Shown: piece by piece, positions 8,829 through 20,589 of the stretch
How the letters are laid out: each line of letters begins with the position of its first letter
Position numbering within the stretch: position 1 is the first letter of the stretch
Source of the DNA: Sipunculus nudus
Lineage: Eukaryota; Annelida; Sipuncula; Golfingiida; Sipunculidae
Reading direction: 5' to 3'
NCBI GenBank assembly: GCA_026874595.1
Contig: CM049318.1
Coordinates: forward strand, 8,534,741-8,598,740
DNA: 64,000 nt
Notes under the pieces: generated by a model
Told to the model about the DNA's origin: nothing
Seen by the model: the letters and a program-made list of their open reading frames with translations, nothing else
Databases searched by the model: none
Translations under genes and position numbers: made by a program

Positions 8829-8873
8829 GGTGGTCACCACCTGACGAAGAAGTCTTTGTACTTCGAAAGCTCC
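8829..8873 (+). ncRNA. Hammerhead-like half motif at the Penelope-like 3' end
   Basis: The core CTGACGA (8841-8847) and GAAA (8865-8868) flank a 5-bp stem, GAAGT (8849-8853) with ACTTC (8860-8864), as in helix II of a hammerhead. A GGTGG/CCACC hairpin precedes it (8829-8841). I could not find a helix I partner strand or a convincing cleavage site, so it is probably a decayed ribozyme. Penelope-like elements are known to carry hammerheads. Confidence 0.35.
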
Positions 8874-8930
8874 TTTGTTAATAAACTAGTTAGTCTATCT
8901 AAAAGGCGTCACTGTTTATCTTAACTTTCG

Positions 8931-9021
8931 CTGTATATATATGTATATATACATGTATATATTATATTTCATGAAATATTATATTATAATATATTATATA
9001 TATTATATATATACATATAAA
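8931..9021. repeat. AT-rich palindromic tract
   Basis: Alternating TATATA, TATAT and ATTATA words with self-complementary stretches. No coding content. Confidence 0.8.
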
Positions 9022-9168
9022 ACAATATTGACCACACTCTAGGTTTTTAATAGACTCAACCCCTAACATAGCGTTTCTCACAAAATTCTGCCTGCGGTGA
9101 CAAACCGTGCGAACAAGAAAGGCAAGGTTCATGGAATAGGGAGCTCCGTCGTCAAAGCAGCGTTGCAA

Positions 9169-10952
9169 GGTGTGTTAGCAGGTATGTTTACAAGGGCATT
9201 TCCTTGACCAAATTGTCTTATATGCACGGTTCAAGGATAAGGTAACAAAAATATCTGCTCAAAACTGATAGAGGCTAATGCATTACCTCTTTGGTATTTT
9301 CTTCCTGGGTCAGGTACGTATGTTGTATTTCATTACCACCTGCGTTCAGTTGAACCTGCTATTTACCGGCTTTCACTCAAAACTTGCTAGGAAACGGCTA
9401 AGGTGTCAGTTCGTAGCGATGTAGAAAAGAATAATAAAAGAATTCATTGATATATTTTTTACCCCCATTGTCCCTTAGTTATATTGTACTTTGTAACGTT
9501 GCACATATCATACATACAGGGTGGTATGAAAGGTATGTATGCAAAGGCAGTTCCTTAAACGTAATTGTCTTATAGTCACGGTTCTTGGAATACAGGGCAA
9601 AACTGGGAAAGTGGCCATTAAGTTGTGAGTCTTCCCTGATCCATGGAGCGTGCCTTTTCTGTCGGCAAGTACTTCACAGCAATGTTCGTCTCACTAGTCA
9701 ACACGGAGCACTTGAAGGAAGCTTTTTCAATCCCTCCAGTGATAACACGCAACAAACATACATGATAACCTGTAACTATGATACAATCAATGATTATCCC
9801 CGCAACAACAAACTATTCAGATGTGTACCGTTATAAATCATACCAGTGTAGTTTACTTTTTATTTCTGAGGGAAACAAGGGGGGCCAGAGAGTGTGTACT
9901 TGCACAACTTAAAAAAATAAAACAACACTATTAACTTGAAAAAATATGTTATACTCTACATGTTCAAATGATCAAACTGCAGTATGTCTGATTTAGTTAA
10001 ACATGAAATTTAAATTTACATACCTAGGTAGATAGCATTACTGCTAGTTAAAGTGGTGACCACATTCTGGTTAGGTATGGCCAACAACCCTGATATGTAG
10101 CCATACCCCTAGCTAGGGTGAGCTCTGGGAGCTGACACGTTCAGCTGAACAGCTCGATGCAAAGAAAACCCAATCCTGGCTGACAAATCATTTTTTTTTC
10201 TCAACAATCTCCTTTTGGTGGAGTCACTATCTGCCTGTGATTGGCTGAGAGCCGGTGGTCAGTTAAATGAGAACTGGGCTTGCATATAGCAGTGAAAAGG
10301 GAGATGAGGAAAGTTACACCAGTTAAACCATTAGACGTCTTATCTGATGAGTGCCTTAGTTAACTGTACAACTATATAACTATATAATTTTGATCGTCAA
10401 CAACTGACATGAGCATGTTATTTGAAAGGCCGATAGAGCACAGGTTATTATAACGTGAAGACATGTATGAGAACGTCCGCTCTTGGATATTTTCTTCCTG
10501 GGTCAAGCATGTATATTTCAATATATAATACATTAAGGGGCACTGAACAAACAAAGTTCAGCTAAACTATTAAAAATTATTGAAAAGTACACTCGCACAA
10601 CAAGATATTGTGTATTCCTTTGTTCCTCCTTGGGTACCGATTACTGCCATAGTGGTATTGAATTATGACATTGGACCTAATGATATTGATTCTAATATAT
10701 AATTCATTTATATTCACATATTCACAGTTATTTTTTTTACATGAGCTTCTCGACCCTAGGTTAAGGATTATTTCGTGATGTCAAAATTAAATGGTATAAA
10801 TACAACGTTCTAAACGTAGTTGGCTGAATGCATCATTAACATATTTATGTATTCAAAACAGCTATAATTTGTCAGAACATCTGACAACAAGATTTATATA
10901 ATATGCTAACACAACAGAAAATCATTCCGTTTAATGAAACTTTATATTCCAG
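9169..10952. other. No gene; short dispersed repeats upstream of the Ig exons
   Basis: A stretch near 9178-9245 recurs in diverged form near 9523-9600 (both read AATTGTCTTATA then CACGGTTC). A TATTTTCTTCCTGGGTCA word at about 9295 recurs at about 10490. An inverted CCAAT box (GTGATTGGCTG, about 10239) precedes a TATA-like GCATATAG. The expected leader exon of the Ig gene should lie here or further upstream, but I could not identify it. Confidence 0.4.
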
Positions 10953-11198
10953 TGGCTTCTCAGAGTATAAACACACCACCAAGTACTCAGTATAAGCACC
11001 AAGGTGAATCAATCACACTGGAATGTGATATAACCGGCGCTGTTATTGGTACTGGGTACTCATGGAAAAAAAGACAAGACCCTGTGCGGAGTGGGCAGTA
11101 CGTTACGATTATCAACACAGCCACACCAGCGACTGGATTTGACAGATACTCGGCGGCTATTGCGGAACAAGGTTCAAAATACACACTGACGATTAACA
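10953..11198 (+). CDS. Ig exon 1: first half of Ig domain 1
   Basis: The acceptor TATATTCCAG precedes the exon and the donor AACA|GTAAGT follows. Phase 1 at both ends. It encodes ESITLECDITGAVIG with the B-strand Cys, the core Trp in YSWKKR, and KYTLTIN of strand E. The canonical Ig disulphide partner is in the next exon. Confidence 0.82.
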
Positions 11199-11553
11199 GT
11201 AAGTTTCTTCAAAAAACAACCGGAATAGGGTGGTGTATAGAGATTGAGAGTGGATGGTTTCAGGTTCAATATTAATCCATTTTGCACAATGGATTCAAGA
11301 GATTCCCGATGTTCAGTTCTAGAAATGTCTTCCAATTATGTTACTTTTTTGTATAAAATTCATTAATATTCTGCAGTACTGGTATTATAAAAATCTATGT
11401 GTCTTTTTAAATATAGGCAAAATGAACATTGGTTCTATTAATTTAATTTCATGCATTATGCCTCACAACACCTTGAATACATTTACAAACAAACATACAT
11501 GCATACATACATAAAGGAAAACTTGTCATAATTATGTTTTCGTTGTCTTTCAG

Positions 11554-11649
11554 GCTTGGCTGAGGAGGATTCTGGGTCCTACCGATGTGAGATACATAGT
11601 CCATCCGGAGGTGTAGCTGCATCTGTCGAACATTCTCTCATTGTTCTCA
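11554..11649 (+). CDS. Ig exon 2: second half of Ig domain 1
   Basis: The exon lies between GTCTTTCAG and CTCA|GTAAGT. Joined in phase 1 it gives the signature AEEDSGSYRCEIHS: D-x-G-x-Y-x-C with the second canonical Cys. It ends in phase 1 after strand G. Confidence 0.85.
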
Positions 11650-12062
11650 GTAAGTTAGGTTCTCGCGATTTAAAGGTGAAAAAGTAAAGATAAAAAGGGT
11701 GAAGGTGATCAAAACTTTCGAACTTTGACATCTTTGGGCCATGGATAAATGAGGGTTTACTGTATTGGGTTCAGATCCACACAAATATGTGCCTGGGCCT
11801 TGTCTGCAGATTAATTGGTCATAAGCAGAAAAACACAAATACTGTATGTAAAAAGTATATAAAATGAGTGTTTGAGTGTTCACGAGAAATAATTATCAAC
11901 AGATTATTAGGAAGGTTGAATTCTTATACAACCATACAACACCGATATACGTCATCATGTCACTTAAACAGAGTTCTTTGAAATGATAACCAAGCATAAG
12001 ACGCTTAAAGTGCTCATAATATTGACATTTAAGTAATAATGTCATGATACTTTCTTTTTCAG

Positions 12063-12310
12063 CCAACATTGAAAGTGTCTTCCTTGACGGGGCAGCTGAT
12101 AGCACACAGTATAACCGCTCGTCCTCATCAAAGTCCGCTCTGATTTATGTCGTTGGGTCCGGTAGAGGTTATTTTGTCTGTGAAGTTATTTGAGGTTACC
12201 CCAGACCACAGGTAACGGTGATGGTAGGAGGAGACGGTGGACGGAATGTGACACCCAGCCTTCAGAGAAATGATGATGTACAGTTTATAGGGGCAATAGC
12301 AGGTCTGCAG
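12063..12310 (+). pseudogene. Ig exon 3: first half of Ig domain 2, with in-frame TGA
   Basis: The acceptor is CTTTTTCAG and the donor is GCAG|GTAGGT. The frame reads through YFVCEVI (first Cys), then TGA at 12191-12193, then continues in the same register as GYPRPQVTVMVGG to the exon end (phase 0). Because the register is unbroken on both sides, the stop is a point change. CGA-to-TGA is one possible origin. Confidence 0.75.
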
Positions 12311-12544
12311 GTAGGTAGAGGTTTTGCACTGTTAATTATTTTTTCATTTTTTTTTTTTTGTTATTTTTATAAGATTTCTAAATACTTCAATGTGGTAAAG
12401 GCAGCCAGCCTTGTTAAAGGGGGAATGTATACAGTATAAAGAGGATATATCGTCTCTGCAGGTAGGCAGAGGTTTAGTATTGTTCGACCATCATTTTGAT
12501 ATTGTGCTTAGTTATTTCTGTTAGATTTTTTAAATACTTCAGTG

Positions 12545-12690
12545 TTGCTTGAATATAATTTTTTTTTCTCTCAAATCGACATCGATCACGTTTCGATAAA
12601 AGTGTCATATGATCAGGGAAAAGGATGAAAATGACAGAATATTTTGCTAAACAGTGTAAAGCACTAAATAATAAAAGATATCCAGTATAT
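12545..12690 (+). mobile_element. Fragment of the 59.1-kb MITE family, in an Ig intron
   Basis: GTTTCGATAAAAGTGTCA, AGGGAAAAGGATGAAAAT and TTTTGCTAAA followed by AAAGCACTA occur in the same order and spacing as in the MITE at 59089-59391. The terminal inverted repeats are not visible here, so this is an internal fragment. Confidence 0.55.
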
Positions 12691-12958
12691 TAAGTTAATT
12701 TAAAACTAGGTTTAGATATAATATTTCACAAACATACAAATGAAACCAAAGTCTATAATTCTATTTATTAATATTTTTCATTTGCAATGTAAAAATATTA
12801 TACTCTCAACGGGGGGGGGGGGATGATAACATTGACCTACACCCTTGAGAAAAATTTAAGGGTATATAACACCCATCCCCCTCCCCTATACTGACGCCCC
12901 TGTAGTCGCCCTTCTCGAGAAATATTGTGATGTGTGATTTATAGTCTATTTCCAACAG

Positions 12959-13109
12959 AAAATAAAAAATATTCAGAAATACAGCAGCAGCTCGTTTGAC
13001 TTACTAGCGACAGATGATGGCCACACCATAGTTTGTACGGCTCAAGTTTAGGAGCAAGACATGACTGTCGCCTACACGGCAGAGCAATCCGCTGTTTTAA
13101 ACCTCTACT
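12959..13109 (+). pseudogene. Ig exon 4: second half of Ig domain 2, with in-frame TAG
   Basis: The exon lies between TTTCCAACAG and CTACT|GTAAGT, phase 0 to phase 1. It encodes LLATDDGHTIVCTAQV with the second Cys, then TAG at 13049-13051, then EQDMTVAYTAEQSAVLN in the same register. The stop replaces a residue right after strand F; CAG-to-TAG would explain it. Confidence 0.75.
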
Positions 13110-13500
13110 GTAAGTCCTGAAGGTCTTTTGTTCTAATTATATTCCCTTACGAATCTGTAAATTCCAGAAGCATTGCTTCAATATTCAAAGATATAAGAAT
13201 TTTTTTTTATTTATTAATAACCCGATAGGGTTCATGAGATGAAAACTGTATGAAAATAGAAATAATACAAAATAACGTGTAAAAGAATGCTCATGTATTT
13301 GTGTAATTGGATACTTATTTCCAGCTTAGTTCTTACTGGTTTAGCTAGAATTAAATTTAAAAATGTTTAGTTCAATAATAAAATTAATGTAATTTGAAAA
13401 TGTTAATGCATTATCAGTTAGTAATATTTAAGCATTTGCATCTTTTCTGATTAATGAATACGTGTTTAGTATCATTCATATTTAATCGTGTATATTTTAG

Positions 13501-13679
13501 ACAGACCAGAGGTTATACTAAAACGAAACTACACTGCTGATATCGGGGACACAAACGTTCAAATTGTTGTTGAGGTCAAGGCCAATCCTAATATCTCATT
13601 TGCCAATTGGACTGCTATGTCAAGCGGAGAAGTTGTTGCAAATGATGAAACAAAAAATGGAATGACGGCAATGTTGCAG
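13501..13679 (+). CDS. Ig exon 5: first half of Ig-like domain 3
   Basis: The acceptor is TATATTTTAG and the donor is GCAG|GTTATA; phase 1 to phase 0, as in exon 3. It encodes RPEVILKRNY, then VVEVKANPNISFANW with the core Trp. There is no Cys at the usual strand-B position. Confidence 0.75.
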
Positions 13680-14270
13680 GTTATAAATGGCGACCTTTAT
13701 TTTATAAGGATATATTATAACACTCTTTTGCATTGAAGGTGAAGGATGCTAGAAATAGGGATATATAAATTTGGCAGATAAAGCTTTCAAAAACACATCT
13801 TTTTCAGAGAGACCAAACGGTTGCAAACCTGAATATTGAAACGACATACAATTTACATATGCTTATATTTGATTTAATTACCTGAAGCTCTAGGCTTTGG
13901 CAAAACAGGCGTTCATTACTTAAGCTAGTTGTACAAATACTACACTCGTCTTCACATTTAATTCTGAATAGGCCTGAGCTGAGTAAACATTGATGGCCCA
14001 GATATCTTCCTGTAATTTTCAAGGCAAAAATTATACAAGGAATCCTGTCATTCACAGAGCAGGGTATTATCCTGGAATAGTGGCCGAATCTCCTGAGATC
14101 AACACGCGCTGCGCTCTGTAATTCAACAGCTGACTTGGTTATACCTTTGGTTATCCAAACATACCAACTCTCCTCCTTATTATGCTACGCATATCTGCAT
14201 ATTTTCTTCATAGTTTTATTTTACTTCACCTTAATTCTTTAACATTCATGACCAAATGTGATGGTTGTAG

Positions 14271-14406
14271 TCGAAGCACGGCGCCTATGCCTTCATCCTG
14301 ACAATAAACATAGTGAAATTTGAGAATTTTCAAGTGTACGAAGCCTCACTCGGAAACGACTACGGATCAACGTCTGACACGGTTTCACTATTCCAAGGAC
14401 CCAGAG
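14271..14406 (+). CDS. Ig exon 6: second half of Ig-like domain 3
   Basis: The exon lies between ATGGTTGTAG and CCAGAG|GTAAAA, phase 0 to phase 1. It encodes YAFILTINIVKFENFQVY and LGNDYGSTSDTVSLF, the E-to-G strands of an Ig fold. The usual strand-F Cys is absent, so this domain has lost both disulphide cysteines together. Confidence 0.75.
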
Positions 14407-14647
14407 GTAAAAAAAATGCCACAGGCCAGGAGTTAACCATGTTACGTATCTGGGAAAGGACCTTTTTGTTTGGCTACTCCTGGTTTCAGATAATCTCATA
14501 AATTGATTTTAAAGTATATTTCAAGTAACTGAATATTTGTATGAGACATTTAAATAGATAGATAATATATTTCAGTCTTGTAGCGTTCATTAGAATATAG
14601 AACACGAAACATATCATTTGAAGTGTAGAACATGATCCATATACAAA

Positions 14648-14649
<2 letters not shown>

Positions 14650-14699
<50 letters not shown>
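14650..14699. repeat. (TA)n microsatellite in an Ig intron
   Basis: Uninterrupted TA run of about 50 bases. Confidence 0.95.
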
Positions 14700-14701
<2 letters not shown>

Positions 14702-15223
14702 ACTGAGATCACCAACACGTGTTTTTGTTATCGGCTTCATGAGTGTGGCGGTTCAGACGAAACAAATTTATCTTTCTTTATTGACCTCTGCCCTTATCAC
14801 TAATATTAAAACCCTGGGAACAAATGTCCCGCCGCCCTTTGAGTTCGAAGCTTTTAAATATAATATTTGGCTTAAAAATGATAAAAACTACGACTTATGA
14901 AGTTTGAGAGAACACAATCACTTTCATCAAATGGATTAATATAATATAATTGTCAACTGCAACTGCATTTCAGTTTGAAAACAGAATTAAGATATGATTC
15001 GAAAACAGTTGTTGGTCTTTTGTTAAATTTTGTATTGTTTAAATATCTAAATAAAATTGAATAATAATTAAATTTCGTTAAATTAGATTAAATAAAGGAG
15101 ATCATAGAAATAAAGCCAGATTGACCATATAAACAATACAGATTACCTAACACAAACCCAACATTTTCAATTATTTTTTTTTCTAATTGTTACAATACAG
15201 TTTAAATTGTTACTTTTTTCCAG

Positions 15224-15256
15224 GTGTGACTGAAACGGAAACAATCAACACCATTG
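15224..15256 (+). CDS. Ig exon 7: 33-bp micro-exon
   Basis: The acceptor is TTTTTTCCAG and the donor is ATTG|GTAAAT. Phase 1 at both ends, so it can be skipped without a frame change. It encodes VTETETINTI plus split Gly codons. Confidence 0.65.
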
Positions 15257-16953
15257 GTAAATATATTATGTAACATTTAAGCTGTTTTGTGTGATACTCT
15301 GCGAACAAATTAATGGAATGTAGGTAATTCTTGTCAAGAAAGGACTTTATAACGTTGCTGGATGTATAATATGAATCTTGGTTCATGTAAATGAAATACA
15401 GACAATGACAAATATTGTATTTCTTTTCCTTTCTCTGTTATTTAAGTGTATAAGGACATGTACATATCGTCAGATTTATCTAAGGGAGATTCATAATGGC
15501 GAAATTATCATATAAAATGCACAAAATAATCACGAGATGGTCAGCTGGCCGTTTCATCCTATTCAGGAATTCAGTAGTTAAATCATGGAGCCTGCCTTTT
15601 ACCTTAAGATTTTCATTTAATCAGAAAAGACGGTTCATTTATATTAATGTTATCATTGCATTGTGGCCATCTTCTATGGAATTATTTAGTGGCTTATATC
15701 TTTCTTCTAATAAGGTATATTCAATTAAAAAATCAAACACCATCGGTAATTACCTAATAAAATGAATCAAACGGACAATAAGCATTGTTTACGAAAAGCA
15801 TGTTCATATCACAATTCCTTAAATTTCCGTGATATATTATCCTGTCGTGAAGTTATTTCTTTAATATCACAAAAAAAACTGGGGTTATAGTGACGACAGC
15901 CATGCACTTACGTTAGGATTCTTGTTATAACTCTTACAGCGCCCATAAAACACAAATCTGGGATTTCTATTCAATCCTCCAATACCCTGCATAACATAGA
16001 TCTGAAGGTTCTATTTACAACCCAAATACTCCTACAAAATTCCACTTTAGCATGCTTTTTGATATAGGCTTAGGTTACAAAACATATATCCAATAATGTT
16101 CTAAAAACTGTACCTTATTTCATACCGTCCCTTAAACATCGACCTGCGGGCTTTGTGCGGGCTTAGGGTCAGAACTCCTTTACAGCTATAAACAGAGGTC
16201 ATAGATGGGTAGTCACAACAACATTAAGTTCATAAAACCTATTTGGTCAAATATATCAGTGAGTAGATAGGGTAAATTTATCACAAGAAATGAGCTATCG
16301 AGAGCTATTGAAACTTTTTATAAACCAACAGAGGTCAGAAGTGCAGTGGTTTTCTTCATAATATACCTTTAAGCTAATTCCATACTTCGTTCTAGTATTT
16401 CTGTCCATTTTATTGCCCGCAAGATCCTTCAAATGTTTCTTGTTTGCTACCACGCTTTTGCTTTTTACAAAGGAGATAATGTGGTCATTTATGATTTAAT
16501 AAGTATGAGATAAATATTTTTACTTTGCAATGTTCTTTGTGTAGAAAGATCCGGAAAAACTTTGGCGTCCTTTCAAATGGATATTTATCATAATATCGTT
16601 TTATCAATGTAATTTATAACTGACAGAAACACCTGTCAAATGGATGCAGGTTAAGAAAGTCAGCTTAACTCATCGCTCAAATGTCTCGAAAGAGTACATG
16701 ATTTCATTCATAATTTTTTCTGATTTGATTATAAGGAACCCATAAACAGGAGTACAATATTTTGCTGTTAGAAAATTGTCACCTTTTCAAAATTTGCTTC
16801 TGAGTTTAATAAAGGTAGGCTTTATGCATTTTATGAAATAAAATATTTAAAAAAAAAAACATGTACACAGGGGTACTGGAATGAGGTATAATGCATTTAA
16901 ACCAGGGGAAATATTATGTTTAGACCAGGTTCTTACGTTTCCTTCTTTTCCAG

Positions 16954-16980
16954 TTGCAACAGAAGCATTCAGCACGGTTG
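16954..16980 (+). CDS. Ig exon 8: 27-bp micro-exon
   Basis: The acceptor is TTCTTTTCCAG and the donor is GTTG|GTAAGT. Phase 1 at both ends. It encodes VATEAFSTV, similar in pattern to exon 7 (V-x-TE-x-x-x-T-I/V), which suggests duplication of a Thr-rich linker exon. Confidence 0.62.
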
Positions 16981-19189
16981 GTAAGTCTGTCATAAATGCA
17001 AAATACCTACCGACACCTGTAAGATGATGTTCAATAGAAATTGCTTATAATAATTACTAAACTACCGTTATATATTATTTGCTTCGAAGAAATATAAAAA
17101 ATCAAGAATATATACTTTTTTCATAGAGATATATTTGAAATTTAATTACAGGATTTGTAGGAAGGTTGTTTTAATCATGGGGCACAGTACCTTATTATAC
17201 CTCATCGAGCTCTTTCAGTCAGTCAATAAATGCACCAGTCATGTTTTACAGCACCAAAAAACCGAGGTCGGAAATCATTCATCAACAACTTATTCATCGT
17301 GATCCAACTTTCAGCCGGATTATTTGCGCAGCTTGGGTGCTAGAGGAGTCTTGGTTTAAACACCTACGCAAGTGACGAAGGAACATATTTTTGTTAAGAC
17401 GTTGGACAAGCCCTCTATTTTTTAATGAGATGCACCTTTCTGAATATGTATTCTTTTAAGTTTTTGTTATAATGACTGATCAATTAATCAACATTAAGGC
17501 AAGAAGAACAGGTTTACAAATGCCAACACTCTCTCAGATTCTGGCGGAATTCAATGTAAAATGTGATTCTGCTCATAATTTGCCAGTCGCTTTAAGTATA
17601 AGTATTTTCAAGGGACTGTGAGAAAATATAAGAGCAGACACATTTGTTGAACTGTGCCACGGTGGTGCGTGGTTTTGTAAACTTTAAACATATTTCGATT
17701 GCAGTTGTATAGCTAAACCAACATATTATATTCAGAATTATGCAGTAAGGAAAGTGTCATTGTTATTAAAAAATAAACTCTGTAGATTAATTTACCATGT
17801 TTTCTTCACGTCTCGTGCATTTGTGTGTTTTTATTTTCGTTTAAACGTTCCATTGCGTATCATCACGTAAACCTATTACCAGAGTCCTGTAGACAGAAAG
17901 CTTTTCTTATGCCTCACATGACAAACGACTCCTACCGGAACGTGCTTGATTGTGTGATCAAAGAAATTAGATAAGAAGGTACCAGGAATCCTAATATGAT
18001 TGTAACAGAATAGCATCATTCGAATCTTAAACGTGTTGAATATATTAAAACCCATTCGTTTCCCTTAAGTTAACTTTAAGTCCTCCCCTCCTTGGCCCCC
18101 GCATTATCTGAACTGGCAGTGATCCTTTTCTAAAAGCGAGACTTTGACATAGTCATTTTTCCTCTTACCTTTTTACCAGTGCTACCATTTACGGCGTGTT
18201 GCAGTCTCTACAATAACATATTTACTTGAATAACTACCTGTGATCGCTGGATCAACGCAAGTATAACAAAACGGCAATGACAAGTTCTCAACTCAATCTT
18301 TGGTTGTATCAGTACAAAGATTCTTGTGAATATGTAAAAACATGTAAATATAGATGTTTGTTATGTATGGTCTAGCATGCGTCCGACGTGTGTAATGTAA
18401 GTTTCATCATGTGTCCGAGTATATATTAGAGTTAGTCTCCATGGTATCATTGGCAAAGCCCTTTTTAACCCCAAAACACCTTTTTCTTATTGCATCATCC
18501 TTGGTATTTCAATACAAGACAGGTAAATGCTTGGTGACTTATGTACTTGCAGTAAATTTTCATAAGTCATGTATTTCTCCGATCTCACTTACCATAATTC
18601 CATTTCTTGCTTTTCAAGTCCTCAGTAAATTAAGGCACTTTTGGTCTTTCGACCACACCTTTACTTTTATTATACTATGTAACTAAATCTTCTAAAGTAC
18701 CTATAAAATCTAAGATATTAGCTGTTTCGGGTACGTCTTGTGGGTGAGTACATCTTATTGTACCTTAGGCTGTAAAACACGTCACTCACACATCAAATTA
18801 ACTGAGATTGTTTGTTTTTATTAATGATAGCGGGAGTTCCATTCCTTATATATTATAAACATTCTGCAGTGCAACACGCACAGCCTTATACTTTTTCATG
18901 GATAAAATCCTTGTTGTGGCAACGTAACCATGCTGGCTCATAGCATAGAGAGATATATTTTGGATGCTCTGTTAACTCAAGTTCGATTCCGATTCAAAAT
19001 TGAAGCGTGTATTCATGTTCCATCTCTCTTTACAATAAACCAGCATGGCTATTTATATAAGTCCTTGGGTTAGAGGGACCTACCTGGTCACCCGCCAACC
19101 AATACGCGTGTCCGGTGAACGACTTTTTCTATTACTTACGGCGAACCTTTTAAAATGAAGAAGAAAAAAACCTTTACACTTTTCCCGGG
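16981..19189. other. No gene recognised
   Basis: Probably intron or intergenic sequence downstream of Ig exon 8. No exon with convincing borders was found. The word CCATGCTGGCTCATAGCATA at about 18929 matches the far ends of duplicated units A (about 27657) and B (about 36948), so a third copy of that end may lie here. Confidence 0.4.
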
Positions 19190-19849
19190 TCGAGCAAAAA
19201 ACAAGATGGCGGGAGTAACCGCCTCTGTGTTTTTATGGGATAAAAATCCTCGCGGCTTGTATTAATCATGAATCCTCGTCCGTTTATTATTCTGAACAGC
19301 TGTAGTACGCTGTTCCAACTAAATCAACCGCAATTTTCATTCAATCATGCAAAATGGGTTTTGATTCGATGATGAAAATAATCACTGATTTAATTACTTT
19401 AAGGAGCTTAAAATTTTCAGATTAAGGCTTGAAATAAGCTAAATGATAAAAATAACATTTTTATTACATTTGGCTCATCAAATTGAGGCTTTGGACTAAT
19501 CTTGTCTCTTTATATCGGAAATAACAATAGGTTTTAAACATTATATGCCTATTTATATTTCAAACTAATAATGAAGGATTGTTCCCAGAATTAAAAAAAG
19601 CACCATGCTCAGTGTGCTCGAGAGATTCAAGCACAAATCCCAGCAATTAAAAGAAAAAAAAAATCCAAGTACCTCGGATAAATCATAGTTTAGGTTTAGG
19701 AAGGAAATGATTCCATTACAGACAGAGAAATAGTAATTTAATGCTTCATTTAAACCAATATTGTTGGTATATAATGTTGTTTGTGTCCAGAATGAAAAAT
19801 AAAATATTTTATAGAGGCAAGTTTTAATTCATTATTGTTTGTAATATAT

Positions 19850-19882
19850 CCCCCCCACACACACACACACATATATATATAT
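19850..19882. repeat. (CA)n(TA)n microsatellite
   Basis: CACACA run passing into TATATA, followed by GAGAGGGAGAGAG. Confidence 0.85.
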
Positions 19883-20589
19883 AGAGTGAGAGGGAGAGAG
19901 TGAAAGAGGGAGAGCCCGCAACCGCCCCGCAGAACATGCCTTCAGCCTGCAAAAGCTCCGCAGGTGGAAAAACCCAACTCCACCACCACGCACTAACAAA
20001 GAAAAAGTCCAACCGTACCCGTCCAGCAAACATATGCTTCAGCCGGCACCGCAAACTTATATGTTTCAGCCGGCACCCGACCCGACCCGCATTTCAACCC
20101 CAAATGAACAAGTAAAACCGACAATGGAACTCTATTTTAACAAATTCTAAAAGATTTTTCATATATCTACAAGGAATTGGCCCTTTTTGTGATTGGAAGG
20201 TAGATCATGTTTTGCTGATAGTGTGACCTTTAAGTGCTTGCATTGTTAAGGAATGAGAGAAGTCTAGTTACTACTTATCAAAATTCAGTTATGCAGAGCC
20301 AAATGGTTTTGCAGGCAAAAAAAGTTCGATGAGCACATATTTTAAACTATTCATGATTAATGGTCCATACATAACTATAACCAGATAACTTTGTACAACA
20401 TCTTGACCACCCATACTATTTTATATGTTCAATAGCCTACACGGTTAAATGAATTTTACAACATACCAGTTTTTACATTTCAATGGGGAAATAAATGTCC
20501 TTTTGTCTTAAATGCACACCCTGCTGATTACTATTTTGAATATAAAACACATTTTAAGGGTAAAGGGAAATTTCTTTTAAGTATGTATG

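Larger units (their letters stand above)
7264..8890 (+). mobile_element. Penelope-like retroelement, decayed
   Basis: Translated pieces in several registers follow the order of a Penelope-like element. The RT fingers lie at 7270-7450 (SKTHLEKINSHLRP, then KFDIVNFYPSIT). The palm lies at 7599-7799 (SSFDGAKVC, LYQDDRL). A connecting region has PYRKPN and SNHPPAFI words. A C-terminal GIY-YIG endonuclease lies at 8395-8510, followed by a C-x2-C-containing tail. At least four register changes and several stops make it inactive. The 3' end (8829-8890) has a hammerhead-like half motif. No terminal duplication could be fixed. Confidence 0.85.
10953..16980 (+). pseudogene. Immunoglobulin-superfamily gene, eight exons, two in-frame stops
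   Basis: The + strand holds eight exons with AG/GT borders: 10953-11198, 11554-11649, 12063-12310, 12959-13109, 13501-13679, 14271-14406, 15224-15256 and 16954-16980. Each Ig-like domain is written by two exons. Domain borders are all phase 1, and the introns inside domains are phase 1 or 0. This consistency across eight exons makes the model solid. The product is probably a cell-surface or secreted receptor: three Ig-like domains followed by a Thr/Glu-rich linker made by two micro-exons. No signal-peptide or membrane exon was found, so both ends are missing. Stops lie in frame at 12191 (TGA) and 13049 (TAG), both in domain 2, so the gene is a pseudogene here or those bases are wrong. The introns (355-1697 bp) hold TA repeats and one MITE fragment. 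Confidence 0.75.

Noticed and set aside
9585-9836. 83-codon frame with a faint CUB-like pattern (HGALEGSFFNP, ITCNYD)
   Set aside because: Too few conserved positions and no clear splice borders. It could be an exon of the gene upstream of the Ig exons, but I cannot support it.
18411-18686. 91-codon hydrophobic frame considered as the missing membrane exon of the Ig gene
   Set aside because: No acceptor or donor at fitting phase, and the hydrophobic residues are spread out rather than forming one segment.
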